DNA of 64,000 nt from Chromatiaceae bacterium (GCA_027078745.1 JALWWO010000002.1:62001-126000); one strand, 5' to 3'; counted from the stretch's first letter, positions 19,328-29,202 are shown. Notes: generated by a model not told the origin, from the letters alone. Numbers and translations are program-made.

Positions 19328-20239
19328 ATGAAACCGACAGCGATTTTCTTTCTCTATCTCCTGGGATGCCTAACCCTGGGTGCCCTGCTCACTCAACCCC
19401 TGCTGGAAACCGGTTGGATCGATTTCCCCCCCCATCGGGTCATGAGCCGCCTTGCCCAAGCCTTCATGCTGTTGGGGTTCTGGCCCCTGCTCCGGTTTTT
19501 CCGGTGCACGCATCGGCGAGCCTTGGGCTACGGCGTTTCCCTGCGCACCTTGCTGCGGTCCATCGCCTGGGGTTGGGTCCTCGGGGTGCTGATGCTGGCT
19601 GTCTTAGTCTCCGCCCTGCTCTTGCTGGAAATCCGCGTGCCCGATGAAAGGGCCTTTCAGTTCCTCCCCTTATTGCATAAGAGTCTTCAAGCACTTTTGG
19701 GCGGGTTGTTCGTGGCCCTCCTGGAAGAAACCTTCTTCCGAGGGGCTCTCCAGAGCGCCATTCAGAAGAACGGTTCTCTGCTGCCCGCCCTATTCTGGAG
19801 TGCCTGGCTCTATGCGCTGGTGCATTTCATGAAACCTCAGCCACTTCCCGAAGGCATGGTGCCGGATGGGTCAGGGATCTGGTATCTGTTCAGCCGGGTT
19901 TTTCTCGATGCCGTTCAGTGGCAACATCTAGACAGCTTTATCGCCCTATGGCTCGCCGGCCTGCTGTTAGGATTGATCCGAGCGCATACCCACCATCTGG
20001 GCTGGTGCATCGGCGTGCACGCCGGTTGGGTGTTTGTTCTACAGCTCACCCGCTTCCTCACGGATGAGAATCCCGTTTCCTCCCTCTCGTTCTGGGTGGG
20101 TTCCTACGATGGCATCATCGGTTGGTTGGGCAGCCTTTGGATCGGTGCCCTAGTGCTTCTCTATGCCTGGCGCACCAAGCCCACCAGGGCGGCCACCAAG
20201 CCCGCATCGTCCGCCCGTTCCGCCACTGCAACCCGTTGA
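19328..20239 (+). CDS. CPBP-family intramembrane metalloprotease
   Basis: 303 residues, about seven or eight membrane segments. The EETFFRG motif near residue 139 and a later HFMK and GVHAGW histidine give the glutamate/histidine set of CAAX-type (ABI) membrane proteases. Its 3' end overlaps the 3' end of hemD on the other strand by 79 bases, and the overlapping tail (TKPTRAATKPASSARSATATR) is low-complexity and may be dispensable. Substrate unknown. Confidence 0.85.
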   Translation: MKPTAIFFLYLLGCLTLGALLTQPLLETGWIDFPPHRVMSRLAQAFMLLGFWPLLRFFRCTHRRALGYGVSLRTLLRSIAWGWVLGVLMLAVLVSALLLLEIRVPDERAFQFLPLLHKSLQALLGGLFVALLEETFFRGALQSAIQKNGSLLPALFWSAWLYALVHFMKPQPLPEGMVPDGSGIWYLFSRVFLDAVQWQHLDSFIALWLAGLLLGLIRAHTHHLGWCIGVHAGWVFVLQLTRFLTDENPVSSLSFWVGSYDGIIGWLGSLWIGALVLLYAWRTKPTRAATKPASSARSATATR

Positions 20240-20925
20240 AAGCCCAGTTCCCGAGCTTTTTGAGCAGTGCGCGGGCTGAACACCGCCAGGGGCGTGGCCA
20301 CGAGCTGCGCTCGGTGGGCAGGCCCCAGGATCGCCACCAGATTTTCCAGCACTTCATTGCTGGTTGCCGTGAGCAGCTGCACTTCGCGGGCGTAATCCCC
20401 TAGGAGCGCCTGGACATCCAGATTCGGACGGACCCGCCGATAGGGCTGGGCATAGCGAACGATCGCGCCCCGCGCTTGCAGGGTCTTTCCCAGCAGTGGG
20501 CGCCCCCCTTCTCCCCGCACGATGGTAACCCGCTGCCCCCGGAGATCCTGCAGTTCCGGCAGGGCGAGCAGGGATTCACTGTCATAGCGTTCCGGTACCA
20601 AATCCGGCGCGCGGCCCGCTTGGGTGAGGGCTTCTGCCGTCGCCCGACCGATGGCCGCAAGCTTGGGCGCTGTGGGCAATCGCCCTTCAGGAAACAGGGG
20701 CAAGGAAAATTCCACCGCGTTGCGGCTGATGAAAATCAGCAGCTCCACCGGCTGTGCGAGCCGATTGCGGACCCATGTTGGATCCCCCACCGGTTCGATG
20801 CGGAGCACGGGAAAAGGGATGGGCCGTCCCCCCGCCGCTGCCACGAGCTTGCACAGGGATTCCGCTTGATGAGCGGGGCGGGTGATCAACACGCCCTGAC
20901 CGGCGAGAGGACCTTGAGGAAACAT
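20161..20925 (-). CDS. hemD: Uroporphyrinogen-III synthase HemD
   Basis: 254 residues with the two-lobed HemD fold: GQGVLITRPAHQAESLC at the N terminus, PVLRIEP, FISRNAVEFSLPLF, AAIGRATAEAL and LLTATSNEVLENLV in the second lobe. It cyclises hydroxymethylbilane, made by HemC encoded just upstream, with ring D inversion. It starts nine bases after the hemC stop. The C-terminal 26 codons overlap the convergent protease gene. Confidence 0.94.
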   Translation of the reverse strand: MFPQGPLAGQGVLITRPAHQAESLCKLVAAAGGRPIPFPVLRIEPVGDPTWVRNRLAQPVELLIFISRNAVEFSLPLFPEGRLPTAPKLAAIGRATAEALTQAGRAPDLVPERYDSESLLALPELQDLRGQRVTIVRGEGGRPLLGKTLQARGAIVRYAQPYRRVRPNLDVQALLGDYAREVQLLTATSNEVLENLVAILGPAHRAQLVATPLAVFSPRTAQKARELGFQRVAVAERADDAGLVAALVGLVRQA

Positions 20926-20934
20926 GGCGGATTC

Positions 20935-21858
20935 CTACTGCAAGACGCTGAGCAAGGCGTCGGCACCCTGTTCTAAAAGCGCCTCCGCCAGCGCGGTGCC
21001 CAGCGCGACTGCCTGGCTACGGGGACCCCGCCGGCTCGCTCGCAAGATGCGCTTGCCATCTGAACTGCCCACCAAACCTTGGATGAAGAGCTGATCTCCC
21101 TGGAGCTGCGCATGGCCGGCGATGGGTACCTGGCAGCCACCCTGGAGCCGTTGATTCAGAGCCCGTTCCGCTGCGATGCAATCAGCAGTGTCCAAATCCT
21201 GCAGGGGTTCGATGAGCGATTGAACCGGTTGATCCCCGCAGCGGCATTCGATGCCGATCGCTCCCTGACCGATGGCGGGTAGGCTTTCAGAGAGTTTCAG
21301 ACGGCTGCGGATGCGTTCCGTCAAACCCAGGCGCTTGAGACCCGCCGCAGCCAGGATGATGGCATCGAAGTCGCCTCGATCCAGCTTTGCCAAACGGGTA
21401 TTCACATTGCCCCGAAGGGGCAGGATCTCGAGATCGGGACGACGGGCGGCGAGCTGGCATTGCCGCCTCAGACTGGAGGTGCCCACCCGCGCTCCCGAGG
21501 GCAAATCATCCAGGGTTTCAAAGGCATTGGAAACGAAGGCATCCAAGGGATCTTCTCGGGCCAGGATGACGGGCAGATGCAAGCCTGCGGGAAACTCCAC
21601 CGGCACATCCTTCATGGAGTGGACAGCGATGTCCGCCTGATGTGCTAGCAGGCCTTGTTCCAGCTCTTTAACGAACAGGCCCTTTCCCCCCACCTTAGCC
21701 AAGGGTGCGTCCAGGATCTTGTCCCCTCGGGTGCGCATCCCCAGGATTTCTACTTGGAGATGAGGATGAATGCGCCGCAGGGCAGCAGCTACGTGCTCTG
21801 CCTGCCAGAGGGCTAGGGGGGATTGTCGGGTTGCGATGCGCAGACGGTTAAGGCTCAT
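20935..21858 (-). CDS. hemC: Porphobilinogen deaminase HemC
   Basis: 307 residues, standard length. [18 protein letters not shown] at the N terminus, Asp-containing SMKDVP near residue 81 and [11 protein letters not shown] near 127 match the family. Cys242 in [11 protein letters not shown] carries the dipyrromethane cofactor. It polymerises four porphobilinogen molecules for heme, siroheme and related pigments, in high demand given the many c-type cytochromes here. First gene of a hemC-hemD operon, divergent from tRNA-Cys. Confidence 0.97.
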   Translation of the reverse strand: MSLNRLRIATRQSPLALWQAEHVAAALRRIHPHLQVEILGMRTRGDKILDAPLAKVGGKGLFVKELEQGLLAHQADIAVHSMKDVPVEFPAGLHLPVILAREDPLDAFVSNAFETLDDLPSGARVGTSSLRRQCQLAARRPDLEILPLRGNVNTRLAKLDRGDFDAIILAAAGLKRLGLTERIRSRLKLSESLPAIGQGAIGIECRCGDQPVQSLIEPLQDLDTADCIAAERALNQRLQGGCQVPIAGHAQLQGDQLFIQGLVGSSDGKRILRASRRGPRSQAVALGTALAEALLEQGADALLSVLQ

Positions 21859-21875
21859 GGGATCGGAAAAAACAG

Positions 21876-21905
21876 ATGACAGCGCGATGCAGAGATCGAT
21901 ATAAT
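21876..21905 (+). promoter_or_regulatory. Promoter of tRNA-Cys
   Basis: ATGACA (21876-21881) and a perfect TATAAT (21900-21905) are separated by 18 bases, ending ten bases before the tRNA. Confidence 0.7.
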
Positions 21906-21914
21906 AAAGAAAAA

Positions 21915-21988
21915 GGCTGAGTGGCAGAGTGGTTATGCAGCGGCCTGCAAAGCCGTGGACGCCGGTTCGATTCCGACCTCAGCCTCCA
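21915..21988 (+). tRNA. tRNA-Cys (GCA)
   Basis: Acceptor stem GGCTGAG pairs with CTCAGCC; the CCA end is encoded (21986-21988). The anticodon stem GCGGC/GCCGT encloses loop CTGCAAA with anticodon GCA. The T arm GCCGG-TTCGATT-CCGAC has one C-A mismatch at its second pair. Confidence 0.95.
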
Positions 21989-21995
21989 ACACAGC

Positions 21996-22019
21996 GCCCG
22001 CAAAACTGCGGGCTTTTTT
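21996..22019 (+). terminator. Terminator of tRNA-Cys
   Basis: Stem GCCCGCA / TGCGGGC with an AAAC loop followed by six T residues. Confidence 0.88.
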
Positions 22020-22028
22020 ATGGGCATC

Positions 22029-22406
22029 TCACAGGGTATTGGTTGGCCGCGGGTTCGGGGCGTCTGTGCCCAACATGCCTACCAGATAGTCTTCGATCTT
22101 CTTGCGCACATCCACCTGATCCTTCAATTTCTTCGGATCGGAAAATTGAATGCCTACGCCCGCTGTTCGGTTTCCCTCCGCTCCCTTGGGGGTGATCCAG
22201 ACTACTTTACCCGCCACCGGTAGCCGCTCCCGTTCGTCCATCAGTCGGAGGAGCAGAAAGATCTCATCGCCTAGTTCATAGCGATTCTCCGTGGGAATAA
22301 ACAGCCCGCCGTTCTTGATGAAGGGCATGTAGGCTTCGTAGAGTTTGTCCTTCCTATCGATGCTCAAGCTTAGGATGCGCTGTTGTCCACCGATTCCAGG
22401 CAACAT
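22029..22406 (-). CDS. pilZ: PilZ-domain protein (type IV pilus PilZ-like)
   Basis: 125 residues. The core YMPFIKNGGLFIPT-YELGDEIFLLLRLM-LPVAGKVVWITPKGAEG-GVGIQF is the short PilZ type found next to holB in many gammaproteobacteria and needed for type IV pilus function in Pseudomonas and Xanthomonas. The c-di-GMP-binding RxxxR is absent at the N terminus, as in that subgroup, so it probably works through protein contacts (PilB, FimX) rather than by binding the nucleotide. It starts 12 bases after holB. Confidence 0.9.
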   Translation of the reverse strand: MLPGIGGQQRILSLSIDRKDKLYEAYMPFIKNGGLFIPTENRYELGDEIFLLLRLMDERERLPVAGKVVWITPKGAEGNRTAGVGIQFSDPKKLKDQVDVRKKIEDYLVGMLGTDAPNPRPTNTL

Positions 22407-22418
22407 GGGCTCATTTCC

Positions 22419-23420
22419 TCATGGTGCTGATTGCAAGAGCTTGGCCCAGCGGATGAGCAGGGATTCATAGAGTAACTGGGGGTTGAGCAGGGCAAGATTG
22501 GTTTTCTCTATCTCCCAGATCTGGCGCAGATAGCGATGGCCCCGCACCGGGTCCAGCCGTCTCGATAAAGCAACCAGGGCGGCTTCTTGCGCCTGATGAA
22601 GGACCGGCGTACTACACTGAGTTCCAGCTAAACGCAGCAGATCGCTGACCCAACTTCCGAGCCAATTCAATAATACGCTCGGGGCGATCGGGTTCCAAGC
22701 TGCCGCTTCCTGCACGGGATCCGCTCGCCCCTCCCCCACAGCGATGAATCCAGCTAGAGCACGATCATGTTGGTTTCGATTCGGTCCCTTCGCCAGACCG
22801 AGGGCTGCCAGCGGTGCGCCATGGACGAGCCGCAACAGAGGTTTCGCTTCCTCGATAGGTAGTTGGGCTTGCAACCAAGTCAGGGCTTCGGCTTCTGGGG
22901 GGGTAGGCAAGAACAAGCGCTGACAGCGGCTGCGCACCGTTGCCGGGAGCAATCCAGGCCGATGGGTGAGCAGCAGGAACAGGCTGGTAGCAGTAGGTTC
23001 CTCCAAAGTCTTGAGAAGGGCATTAGCTGCGGCAGCATTCATGCGGTGCGCTTCCTGAATGCAGATCAATTTCCAGCGGCTGCGGTGAGGGGTCAGGCTT
23101 TCGGCGGCGACCAGCGTGCGAATGGATTCGATGTGGATCTCTTGAGATTTTTCTGTCGGATCCGGTGCGAGGATGCGATCTGGATGGGTGTGGGCCTGCA
23201 ACAACACACAGTCTTCACAGACTCCGCAGGCGCGACCTGTATCATCTGGCGCTTGACAGAGCAGGGCAGCGGCGAAGGCTTCTGCCAGGAACTGCTTGCC
23301 GATCCCCGGGATACCCGTGAGGAGCAGGGCATGGGGAAGCCGCCCTGCTCGATGCTGTCGCAGCAATTGTTCCCAAGGCGGCTGGAGCCAGGGGGGTATC
23401 CAAAATGCGGTTTCCATCAA
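22419..23420 (-). CDS. holB: DNA polymerase III delta-prime subunit HolB
   Basis: 333 residues. AAA+ clamp-loader subunit: P-loop-like GIPGIGKQFLAEA, zinc ligands in CGVCEDC plus an upstream Cys, AHRMNAAAANALLKTLEEP and the sensor region VRSRCQ. Delta-prime is the stator of the clamp loader and need not hydrolyse ATP, consistent with Gln after the P-loop Lys. tmk, often directly upstream of holB, is not here; the nap operon starts divergently instead. Two adjacent ATG codons could serve as start. Confidence 0.93.
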   Translation of the reverse strand: MMETAFWIPPWLQPPWEQLLRQHRAGRLPHALLLTGIPGIGKQFLAEAFAAALLCQAPDDTGRACGVCEDCVLLQAHTHPDRILAPDPTEKSQEIHIESIRTLVAAESLTPHRSRWKLICIQEAHRMNAAAANALLKTLEEPTATSLFLLLTHRPGLLPATVRSRCQRLFLPTPPEAEALTWLQAQLPIEEAKPLLRLVHGAPLAALGLAKGPNRNQHDRALAGFIAVGEGRADPVQEAAAWNPIAPSVLLNWLGSWVSDLLRLAGTQCSTPVLHQAQEAALVALSRRLDPVRGHRYLRQIWEIEKTNLALLNPQLLYESLLIRWAKLLQSAP

Positions 23421-23440
23421 GGGGTAAATGCGGGTCCCAA

Positions 23441-23454
23441 TTGCGCTAAATCAA
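23441..23454 (+). promoter_or_regulatory. Distal FNR/Dnr-like box before napF
   Basis: TTGCGCTAAATCAA matches TTGAT-N4-ATCAA at eight of ten defined bases. It lies 39 bases upstream of a better box and could bind a second dimer or act on divergent holB. Confidence 0.45.
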
Positions 23455-23479
23455 GCAATGCAATTCTTTTCCTTTCACA

Positions 23480-23493
23480 TTGATCTATCTCAA
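23480..23493 (+). promoter_or_regulatory. FNR/Dnr box of the nap operon
   Basis: TTGATCTATCTCAA matches the consensus TTGAT-N4-ATCAA at nine of ten bases. A -10-like TTTAGT at 23516-23521 would place the transcription start near 23528, putting the box centre at -41.5, the class II activation position. Confidence 0.75.
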
Positions 23494-23546
23494 GTTCCAA
23501 GGAATACGTACGCGTTTTAGTACCTGTTATTTTTCGAATCCTTGCC

Positions 23547-24035
23547 ATGAATCCATCCCGTAGGCAACTGTTGCGGGGCAATCTCTCCGGCATTTCGGAT
23601 GTCATCCGACCGCCGTGGGCGCTGCCCGAGCCAGAATTCTCAAATCGGTGCATCCGTTGTTCGGATTGCATCCGAGCTTGCCCCGAGGGCATCCTCCGCA
23701 CGGGCTCCGGAGGATTCCCAGAAGTAGATTTTCAGAAGCGGGGTTGTACACTATGTGGGGATTGTGCAACCGCGTGCACGGCGCAGGCCTTAGACCCAAA
23801 ACAGGATCCCCCCTGGAGACTGCGCGTCAAAGTTCTGGACATCTGCTTAGCCCAACGCAGGGTATTTTGTCGTTCTTGCGGCGATGCTTGCGATGAGCGG
23901 GCGATGCGCTTTGAACTGCAAGTGGGCGGGATCGCACGGCCTAACATCGATGCAGATCTTTGCAACGGCTGCGGCGCCTGCGTCAGTGTCTGCCCCGTCC
24001 ACGCGGTCCGAATCGCATCGGACGTTGCAACCTGA
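23547..24035 (+). CDS. napF: NapF, ferredoxin-type maturation protein
   Basis: 162 residues, cytoplasmic. Three or four Cys clusters of the 4Fe-4S type: CIRCSDCIRACPE (about 35-47), CTLCGDCATAC (about 67-77), CRSCGDAC and CNGCGACVSVCPVHA near the C terminus. NapF is thought to help assemble the Fe-S cluster of NapA before Tat export. The N-terminal RRQLLRG resembles a twin-arginine but no hydrophobic region follows. First gene of napFDAGHBC. Confidence 0.93.
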   Translation: MNPSRRQLLRGNLSGISDVIRPPWALPEPEFSNRCIRCSDCIRACPEGILRTGSGGFPEVDFQKRGCTLCGDCATACTAQALDPKQDPPWRLRVKVLDICLAQRRVFCRSCGDACDERAMRFELQVGGIARPNIDADLCNGCGACVSVCPVHAVRIASDVAT

Positions 24036-24054
24036 AGCGATTGGGAGCAAAGCG

Positions 24055-24321
24055 ATGAATATTTGTAGCTGCGTCGTCCACACGCGTCCCGAACGGGGGG
24101 CGGAAATCGCTGCTCGGCTGGAAGCAATGCCAGGCGTAGAAGTGCACGGCGGCGAGGCTATGGGCAAGCTGGTCGTTACTTTAGAAGATACGGCCGAGGC
24201 CCAGGCAGTGGACACCCTCAGCGCTATCGGTGCGGTGGAGGGGGTCATCAACACAGTTCTGATCTACCACTACGGTGGGGACGATATCGAGCAATCCATC
24301 CCGGAGGAGGATCACCCGTGA
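24055..24321 (+). CDS. napD: NapD chaperone for NapA
   Basis: 88 residues from ATG 24055. The sequence [30 protein letters not shown] and GKLVVTLED is typical of NapD, which binds the twin-arginine signal peptide of NapA and prevents premature export. Its stop overlaps the GTG start of napA (GTGA), indicating translational coupling of chaperone and client. Confidence 0.93.
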   Translation: MNICSCVVHTRPERGAEIAARLEAMPGVEVHGGEAMGKLVVTLEDTAEAQAVDTLSAIGAVEGVINTVLIYHYGGDDIEQSIPEEDHP

Positions 24322-26897
24322 AAGTTACTCGACGCGAATTCATTAAATCTCAAGCGGCAGTGGTCGCTGCAGCTGCCGCCGGTGTTACCCTGCCAGCCTC
24401 TACTACAGCTATCGCCCAAAGCGGGGATGAGGGCCTGCGCTGGGATAAAGCGCCCTGCCGGTTCTGCGGTACAGGCTGTTCCGTGCTCGTGGGGGTGAAG
24501 GATGGCCGGATCGTCGCCAGCCAAGGCGATCCCGATGCGCCGGTCAATCGGGGCTTGAACTGCATCAAGGGGTATTTCCTTCCTAAGATCATGTATGGCA
24601 AGGACCGCCTGACCCAACCCTTGCTGCGCAAGAAGAATGGGAAGTTTGATAAGAACGGTCAGTTCGAACCCGTCTCTTGGGACGAGGCCTTCGATGTGAT
24701 GGCGGAGAAGTGGAAGGCGGCCATCGCTAGGAGCATGGAGGAGAACAAGGGCAAGCCCGTGGAGAAGATGACTTCTCGGGTAGCTATGTTTGGTTCTGGT
24801 CAATGGACGGTCTGGGAAGGCTATGCAGCCTCCAAGTTCATGAAGGCGGGCTTGCGGTCCAATAATCTAGATCCCAATGCGCGGCATTGCATGGCTTCCG
24901 CAGTGGGTGCCTTCATCCGTGCCTTCGGCATTGATGAGCCCATGGGTTGCTATGACGATTTGGAACATGCGGATGTCTTCGTGCTCTGGGGCTCCAACAT
25001 GGCGGAGATGCATCCCATCCTTTGGTCCCGCCTCACGGATACCCGCTTGACTAAGCCAGGCTGTGAAGTCCATGTGCTCTCCACCTATGAGCACCGTTGC
25101 TTTGAGCTAGCAGACAATCCCATCATCTTCAAGCCCCAGACCGATCTGGCGATCCTGAATTTCATCGCCAATTACATCATCCAGAACAAAGCGTACAATC
25201 GGGAGTTCATCGAAAAGCACGTTCAATTCCAAAAAGCGACCACGGACATCGGCTATGGGCTGCGTCCCGAAGATCCTCGGGAACGGAGAGCTAAGAACCG
25301 CGGGGTAGGAAAGAAGCATCCCTCCAGCTTCGAAGAGTTCGCCAAGCAAGTGGCACCCTACACTTTGGATTATGTTTCGGAACTCTCCGGTGTCCCCAAG
25401 AAAAAACTGCTGCGCTTGGCCAAAGTCTACGCGGATCCCCGCAAAAAGGTCTCTTCCTACTGGACCATGGGATTCAACCAGCACACGCGGGGCGTATGGG
25501 TCAATGGGAACCTCTACAATGTCCATCTCCTGATGGGTAAGATTTCTGAGCCGGGGAACAGCCCTTTCTCCCTCACTGGTCAGCCCTCCGCCTGTGGTAC
25601 CGCCCGAGAAGTGGGCACCTTCGCTCATCGCTTGCCCGCTGATCTCGTGGTGAAGAAGAAAGCGCATCGCGATTTTGCAGAAAAGATCTGGAAGTTACCT
25701 GAGGGTACCATCCCCGCCAAGCCCGGCTATCACGCGGTGCTCATGCATCGCATGATGAAAGACGGCAAACTGAATACGTATTGGCAGCTCTGCAACAACA
25801 ATATGCAAGCCGCCGCCAATATGAACGAGGAGTCCTACCCGGGCTGGCGCAACCCGGAGGTGTTCGTCACCGTCTCCGATCCCTATCCCACGGTTTCCGC
25901 TCAGGCGGCAGACCTCATCTTGCCCACCGCCATGTGGACTGAAAAAGAAGGGGCCTATGGCAATGCGGAGCGCCGCACTCAGTTTTGGCGGCAACAGGTA
26001 GCAGCGCCTGGAGAATCCAAATCCGATCTCTGGCAGATCATGGAGTTCTCCAAGCGCTTCAAGATGGAAGAGGTTTGGCCGGAAGAGCTGCTCGCCAAAA
26101 AGCCCGAGTACCGAGGCAAGACCCTCTATGAGGTCCTCTTTGAGAACGGTCAGGTCAACCGGTTCCCCTATGAGGGGCAGATCACGGACGATCGGGGCAA
26201 TGTGTATGAGAATCATGAGAGTGAACACTTCGGGTTCTACGTGCAGAAAGGCCTGTTCGAGGAATACCGGTTGTTCAATTCCGCGCCGGACAGAATCAAG
26301 AAAGGCCATGAGATGGCTGAATTCCAGGCCTACCATCGGGCGCGCGGCCTGCGCTGGCCAGTGATCGATGGGAAGGAAACTCTCTGGCGGTTCCGAGAGG
26401 GCTATGATCCCCACGTGGCGGCATTCAATCCCAATGTCGAGAAGGGGGATGTGTATTTCTATGGCAATCACAAGAGCAATGGGGGCCGCGCGAACATCAT
26501 CTTTGCGCCTTATGAACCCCCTGCAGAAAGCCCGGATCGGGAATACGACCTCTGGCTTTGCACCGGTCGGGTGCTGGAACACTGGCATTCCGGTTCCATG
26601 ACGCGGCGAGTGCCAGAACTGCACCGAGCGATGCCCGAAGCCACGGTCTATATGAACAAGCGGGACGCCCGGAAACGGCATCTGCGGGACGGACAGATCG
26701 CTCGGATTTCCACTCGCCGCGGGACGATCCTAGCTCGGGTGGAAACCCGAGGGCGCAATCGTCCGCCTCGTGGGCTGGTCTTCATCCCCTGGTTCGATGC
26801 GAGCCGGTTGGTGAACAAGCTCACCCTGGATGCGACGGATCCCCTTTCCAAGGAGACGGATTATAAGAAGTGCGCCTGCAAGGTGGTGAAGGCCTAG
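24318..26897 (+). CDS. napA: Periplasmic nitrate reductase catalytic subunit NapA
   Basis: 859 residues. Tat signal [12 protein letters not shown], then a 4Fe-4S site with Cys47, Cys50, Cys54 and Cys82. Cys191 in [10 protein letters not shown] is the molybdenum ligand; the rest is the bis-MGD molybdopterin oxidoreductase fold, ending [12 protein letters not shown] as usual for NapA. It reduces nitrate to nitrite in the periplasm with electrons from NapB. It is about 30 residues longer than E. coli NapA, mostly in surface segments. Start is GTG, coupled to napD. Confidence 0.98.
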   Translation: MKVTRREFIKSQAAVVAAAAAGVTLPASTTAIAQSGDEGLRWDKAPCRFCGTGCSVLVGVKDGRIVASQGDPDAPVNRGLNCIKGYFLPKIMYGKDRLTQPLLRKKNGKFDKNGQFEPVSWDEAFDVMAEKWKAAIARSMEENKGKPVEKMTSRVAMFGSGQWTVWEGYAASKFMKAGLRSNNLDPNARHCMASAVGAFIRAFGIDEPMGCYDDLEHADVFVLWGSNMAEMHPILWSRLTDTRLTKPGCEVHVLSTYEHRCFELADNPIIFKPQTDLAILNFIANYIIQNKAYNREFIEKHVQFQKATTDIGYGLRPEDPRERRAKNRGVGKKHPSSFEEFAKQVAPYTLDYVSELSGVPKKKLLRLAKVYADPRKKVSSYWTMGFNQHTRGVWVNGNLYNVHLLMGKISEPGNSPFSLTGQPSACGTAREVGTFAHRLPADLVVKKKAHRDFAEKIWKLPEGTIPAKPGYHAVLMHRMMKDGKLNTYWQLCNNNMQAAANMNEESYPGWRNPEVFVTVSDPYPTVSAQAADLILPTAMWTEKEGAYGNAERRTQFWRQQVAAPGESKSDLWQIMEFSKRFKMEEVWPEELLAKKPEYRGKTLYEVLFENGQVNRFPYEGQITDDRGNVYENHESEHFGFYVQKGLFEEYRLFNSAPDRIKKGHEMAEFQAYHRARGLRWPVIDGKETLWRFREGYDPHVAAFNPNVEKGDVYFYGNHKSNGGRANIIFAPYEPPAESPDREYDLWLCTGRVLEHWHSGSMTRRVPELHRAMPEATVYMNKRDARKRHLRDGQIARISTRRGTILARVETRGRNRPPRGLVFIPWFDASRLVNKLTLDATDPLSKETDYKKCACKVVKA

Positions 26898-26904
26898 CAG
26901 CGCT

Positions 26905-26926
26905 CGGGCCCCCTGCGGGGGGCCCG
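26905..26926 (+). other. GC-rich hairpin between napA and napG
   Basis: Nine-base perfect stem CGGGCCCCC / GGGGGCCCG with a short loop and no T-run. It probably stabilises the 3' end of napA mRNA or slows entry into napG rather than terminating. Confidence 0.6.
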
Positions 26927-26956
26927 CATCCGATCCTTCTTCATAGGGCAGCAGTC

Positions 26957-27814
26957 ATGGCAGATCTATCAGCGATCAAAAGGAAAGGCATCACGCGGCG
27001 GCGGTTCATGGGGGACGTGCTCAAGACTGCCTGCGGGGTGGGTCTGTTTGGACTGGGTTTGGGGCTGTATGCCAATCGCGCTTCCTCTCTGCCCGCTACG
27101 TTCATCCGGCCCCCCGGTGCCTTGCCGGAAGAAGATTTCAATGGAGCCTGCATCCGCTGCGGGCTCTGCGTGCGAGATTGTCCCTATGACATCTTGTACC
27201 TAGGTGAAGTGGGGCAAAATATCCCTACGGGTACCCCCTATTTTATCGCGCGCAAGGGGGCGTGCGAGATGTGTGAAGACATCCCTTGCGTAGCCGCTTG
27301 CCCCACCAATGCGCTGGACCATGCGCTCACGGACATCAATGAGGCCCGCATGGGTTTAGCGGTGCTGGTAGATCACGAGACCTGCATCGCTTTCTTAGGG
27401 CTGCGCTGTGAAGTCTGCTACCAGATCTGCCCCATCAAGGATGAAGCGATCAGCCTAGAACGACAACACAACGCCCGTTCTGGCAAGCACGCGATCTTTA
27501 TTCCCACCGTCCATTCAGATCGCTGCACCGGTTGTGGAAAATGTGAGGAAGCCTGCATTCTGGAGGAAGCAGCCATCAAAGTTTTGCCCCAGCATCTGGC
27601 CAAGGGAGAGTTGGGCAAACATTATCGGCTCGGCTGGGAGGAGAAAGAAGCAGCGGGGGGTTCTTTGGTAACCCCGGATGTAGAACACCGCTACAATCTG
27701 CCGGAAGGTATGAGATACGACTACTATGGGGAGGGGTTGATTCAAGAGGGTGCAGAGGAAACCCCGTTCCCCTCCAATCCCTTAGATACTCTGAACAAGG
27801 GAGGGGGGTTGTAG
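26957..27814 (+). CDS. napG: NapG, Fe-S quinol dehydrogenase component
   Basis: 285 residues from ATG 26957. Twin-arginine start (ITRRRFMGD) with hydrophobic segment, then four 4Fe-4S clusters: CIRCGLCVRDCP, CEMCEDIPCVAACP, CEVCYQICP and CTGCGKCEEAC. NapG sits on the periplasmic face and with NapH forms a quinol-oxidising branch that supplies electrons through NapC to NapB and NapA. It is four bases from napH. Confidence 0.95.
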   Translation: MADLSAIKRKGITRRRFMGDVLKTACGVGLFGLGLGLYANRASSLPATFIRPPGALPEEDFNGACIRCGLCVRDCPYDILYLGEVGQNIPTGTPYFIARKGACEMCEDIPCVAACPTNALDHALTDINEARMGLAVLVDHETCIAFLGLRCEVCYQICPIKDEAISLERQHNARSGKHAIFIPTVHSDRCTGCGKCEEACILEEAAIKVLPQHLAKGELGKHYRLGWEEKEAAGGSLVTPDVEHRYNLPEGMRYDYYGEGLIQEGAEETPFPSNPLDTLNKGGGL

Positions 27815-27817
27815 CTC

Positions 27818-28732
27818 ATGGCCATGAACGCATTTCCTGGCAAGGAAGCGGTGGAAAAAAAGGGTTGGTTTCGAGCCCATCAATGGTTGATCGCACGGCG
27901 AATCAGCCAGCTCGGTATCCTAGGTTTGTTTCTCCTCGGTCCCCTCGCCGGCATCTGGATCGTGAAGGGCAATTTATCCGGCAGCATGACCTTGGATGTG
28001 CTGCCCCTGACCGATCCCTTCTTGCTCTTGCAATCCATGCTCTCCGGCAATCTGCCCGTGTTGAGCGGTGCCTTGGGCGCCCTCATCGTGATCCTCTTCT
28101 ACGGTTTAGTGGGCGGGCGCGTGTTCTGTTCCTGGGTCTGTCCGGTGAACCTGGTCACCGATCTGGCCGCCTGGCTGCGGCGTCGCTTTGATCTGCGAAG
28201 CAGTGCAGTTCTCTCCCGCAGCTTGCGCTATTGGCTGTTGGGTTTGGTGTTATCCTTCCCCCTGGTGACTGGCGTGATCGCTTGGGAGTACCTCAATCCT
28301 GTCTCCATGCTACACCGCGGTTTATTCTTTGGCATGGGGGCTGGGTGGGTGATCATCGCCGCTGTCTTTTTCTTTGATCTGCTCCTGGTCAAACAGGGCT
28401 GGTGCGGCCGCCTCTGTCCTATGGGTGCCTTCTATGGCTTGTTGGGTAGTGGGGCGCTGGTTCGCGTGAAGGCAGCGAATCGGGATCGGTGCGATGACTG
28501 CATGGACTGCTTCGCTGTCTGTCCGGAACCTCAGGTCATCAAACCAGCCCTCAAGGGCGCAGAACAGTGTATCGGCCCGGTGATTTTAGATATCAACTGC
28601 ACCAACTGCGGCCGCTGTATCGATGTTTGTGCGGAGGAGGTGTTTCAATTCGGCTCACGGCTGTACAACCAGAGAGGATTGCCGAAACCCTGTGGTAAGA
28701 CAAACGAAGCGGTATCGACCGTTCGAAAGTAA
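27818..28732 (+). CDS. napH: NapH, membrane quinol dehydrogenase component
   Basis: 304 residues with four membrane helices and two cytoplasmic CxxxCP motifs (FCSWVCPVN and CGRLCPMGAFYG), then two ferredoxin-type clusters near the C terminus (CDDCMDCFAVCPE, CTNCGRCIDVC). This is the standard NapH architecture. It anchors NapG and links menaquinol or ubiquinol to nitrate reduction. Translation probably coupled to napG because they are only three bases apart. Confidence 0.96.
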   Translation: MAMNAFPGKEAVEKKGWFRAHQWLIARRISQLGILGLFLLGPLAGIWIVKGNLSGSMTLDVLPLTDPFLLLQSMLSGNLPVLSGALGALIVILFYGLVGGRVFCSWVCPVNLVTDLAAWLRRRFDLRSSAVLSRSLRYWLLGLVLSFPLVTGVIAWEYLNPVSMLHRGLFFGMGAGWVIIAAVFFFDLLLVKQGWCGRLCPMGAFYGLLGSGALVRVKAANRDRCDDCMDCFAVCPEPQVIKPALKGAEQCIGPVILDINCTNCGRCIDVCAEEVFQFGSRLYNQRGLPKPCGKTNEAVSTVRK

Positions 28733-28766
28733 CCCTGTTACAAAGCCTGAGGTGGTGGAGATCGCC

Positions 28767-29192
28767 ATGAAAACAAAGCTTACGACCCTGACCCTATCCC
28801 TGATCTTCGGTATAACGGGTTCAAGTGCACTTTTTGCCTTGGAATCCCTGCGCGGGGATGAACCGCTGACCGCAGAGTCTTCGAGGCCGGATAAATTCCG
28901 CCAAGAGGTGGTGGAAGGAGGCTTCGACCGATCCTATGAGAAGCAGCCCCCGCTGATCCCCCACAAGATAGAGAAATACCATATCAGCCTGCGGCAAAAC
29001 GGTTGCCTCAAGTGTCACAGCAGGAAGACGGCGGAGCGGGAGAATGCGAAGCCCACGCCGGAAAGCCACTTCATCACGCGGGACGGAAAGAGGTTGAATC
29101 GGCTTTCCACACGCCGCTATTTCTGCAACCAATGCCATGTGCCTCAGATGAATGCAACACCCTTGGTGCAGAACGTTTTCGAAGGTGATTGA
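28767..29192 (+). CDS. napB: NapB, diheme electron-transfer subunit
   Basis: 141 residues from ATG 28767. Sec signal peptide ending near ALFA-LESLRGD, then the NapB segments RPDKFRQE, PPLIPHKIEKYHISLRQN, and two haem sites CLKCH and CNQCH. It forms the NapAB complex in the periplasm, relaying electrons from NapC. A GAGGTGG stretch before the start serves as ribosome-binding site. Confidence 0.96.
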   Translation: MKTKLTTLTLSLIFGITGSSALFALESLRGDEPLTAESSRPDKFRQEVVEGGFDRSYEKQPPLIPHKIEKYHISLRQNGCLKCHSRKTAERENAKPTPESHFITRDGKRLNRLSTRRYFCNQCHVPQMNATPLVQNVFEGD

Positions 29193-29202
29193 TCGTTTGA
29201 AC

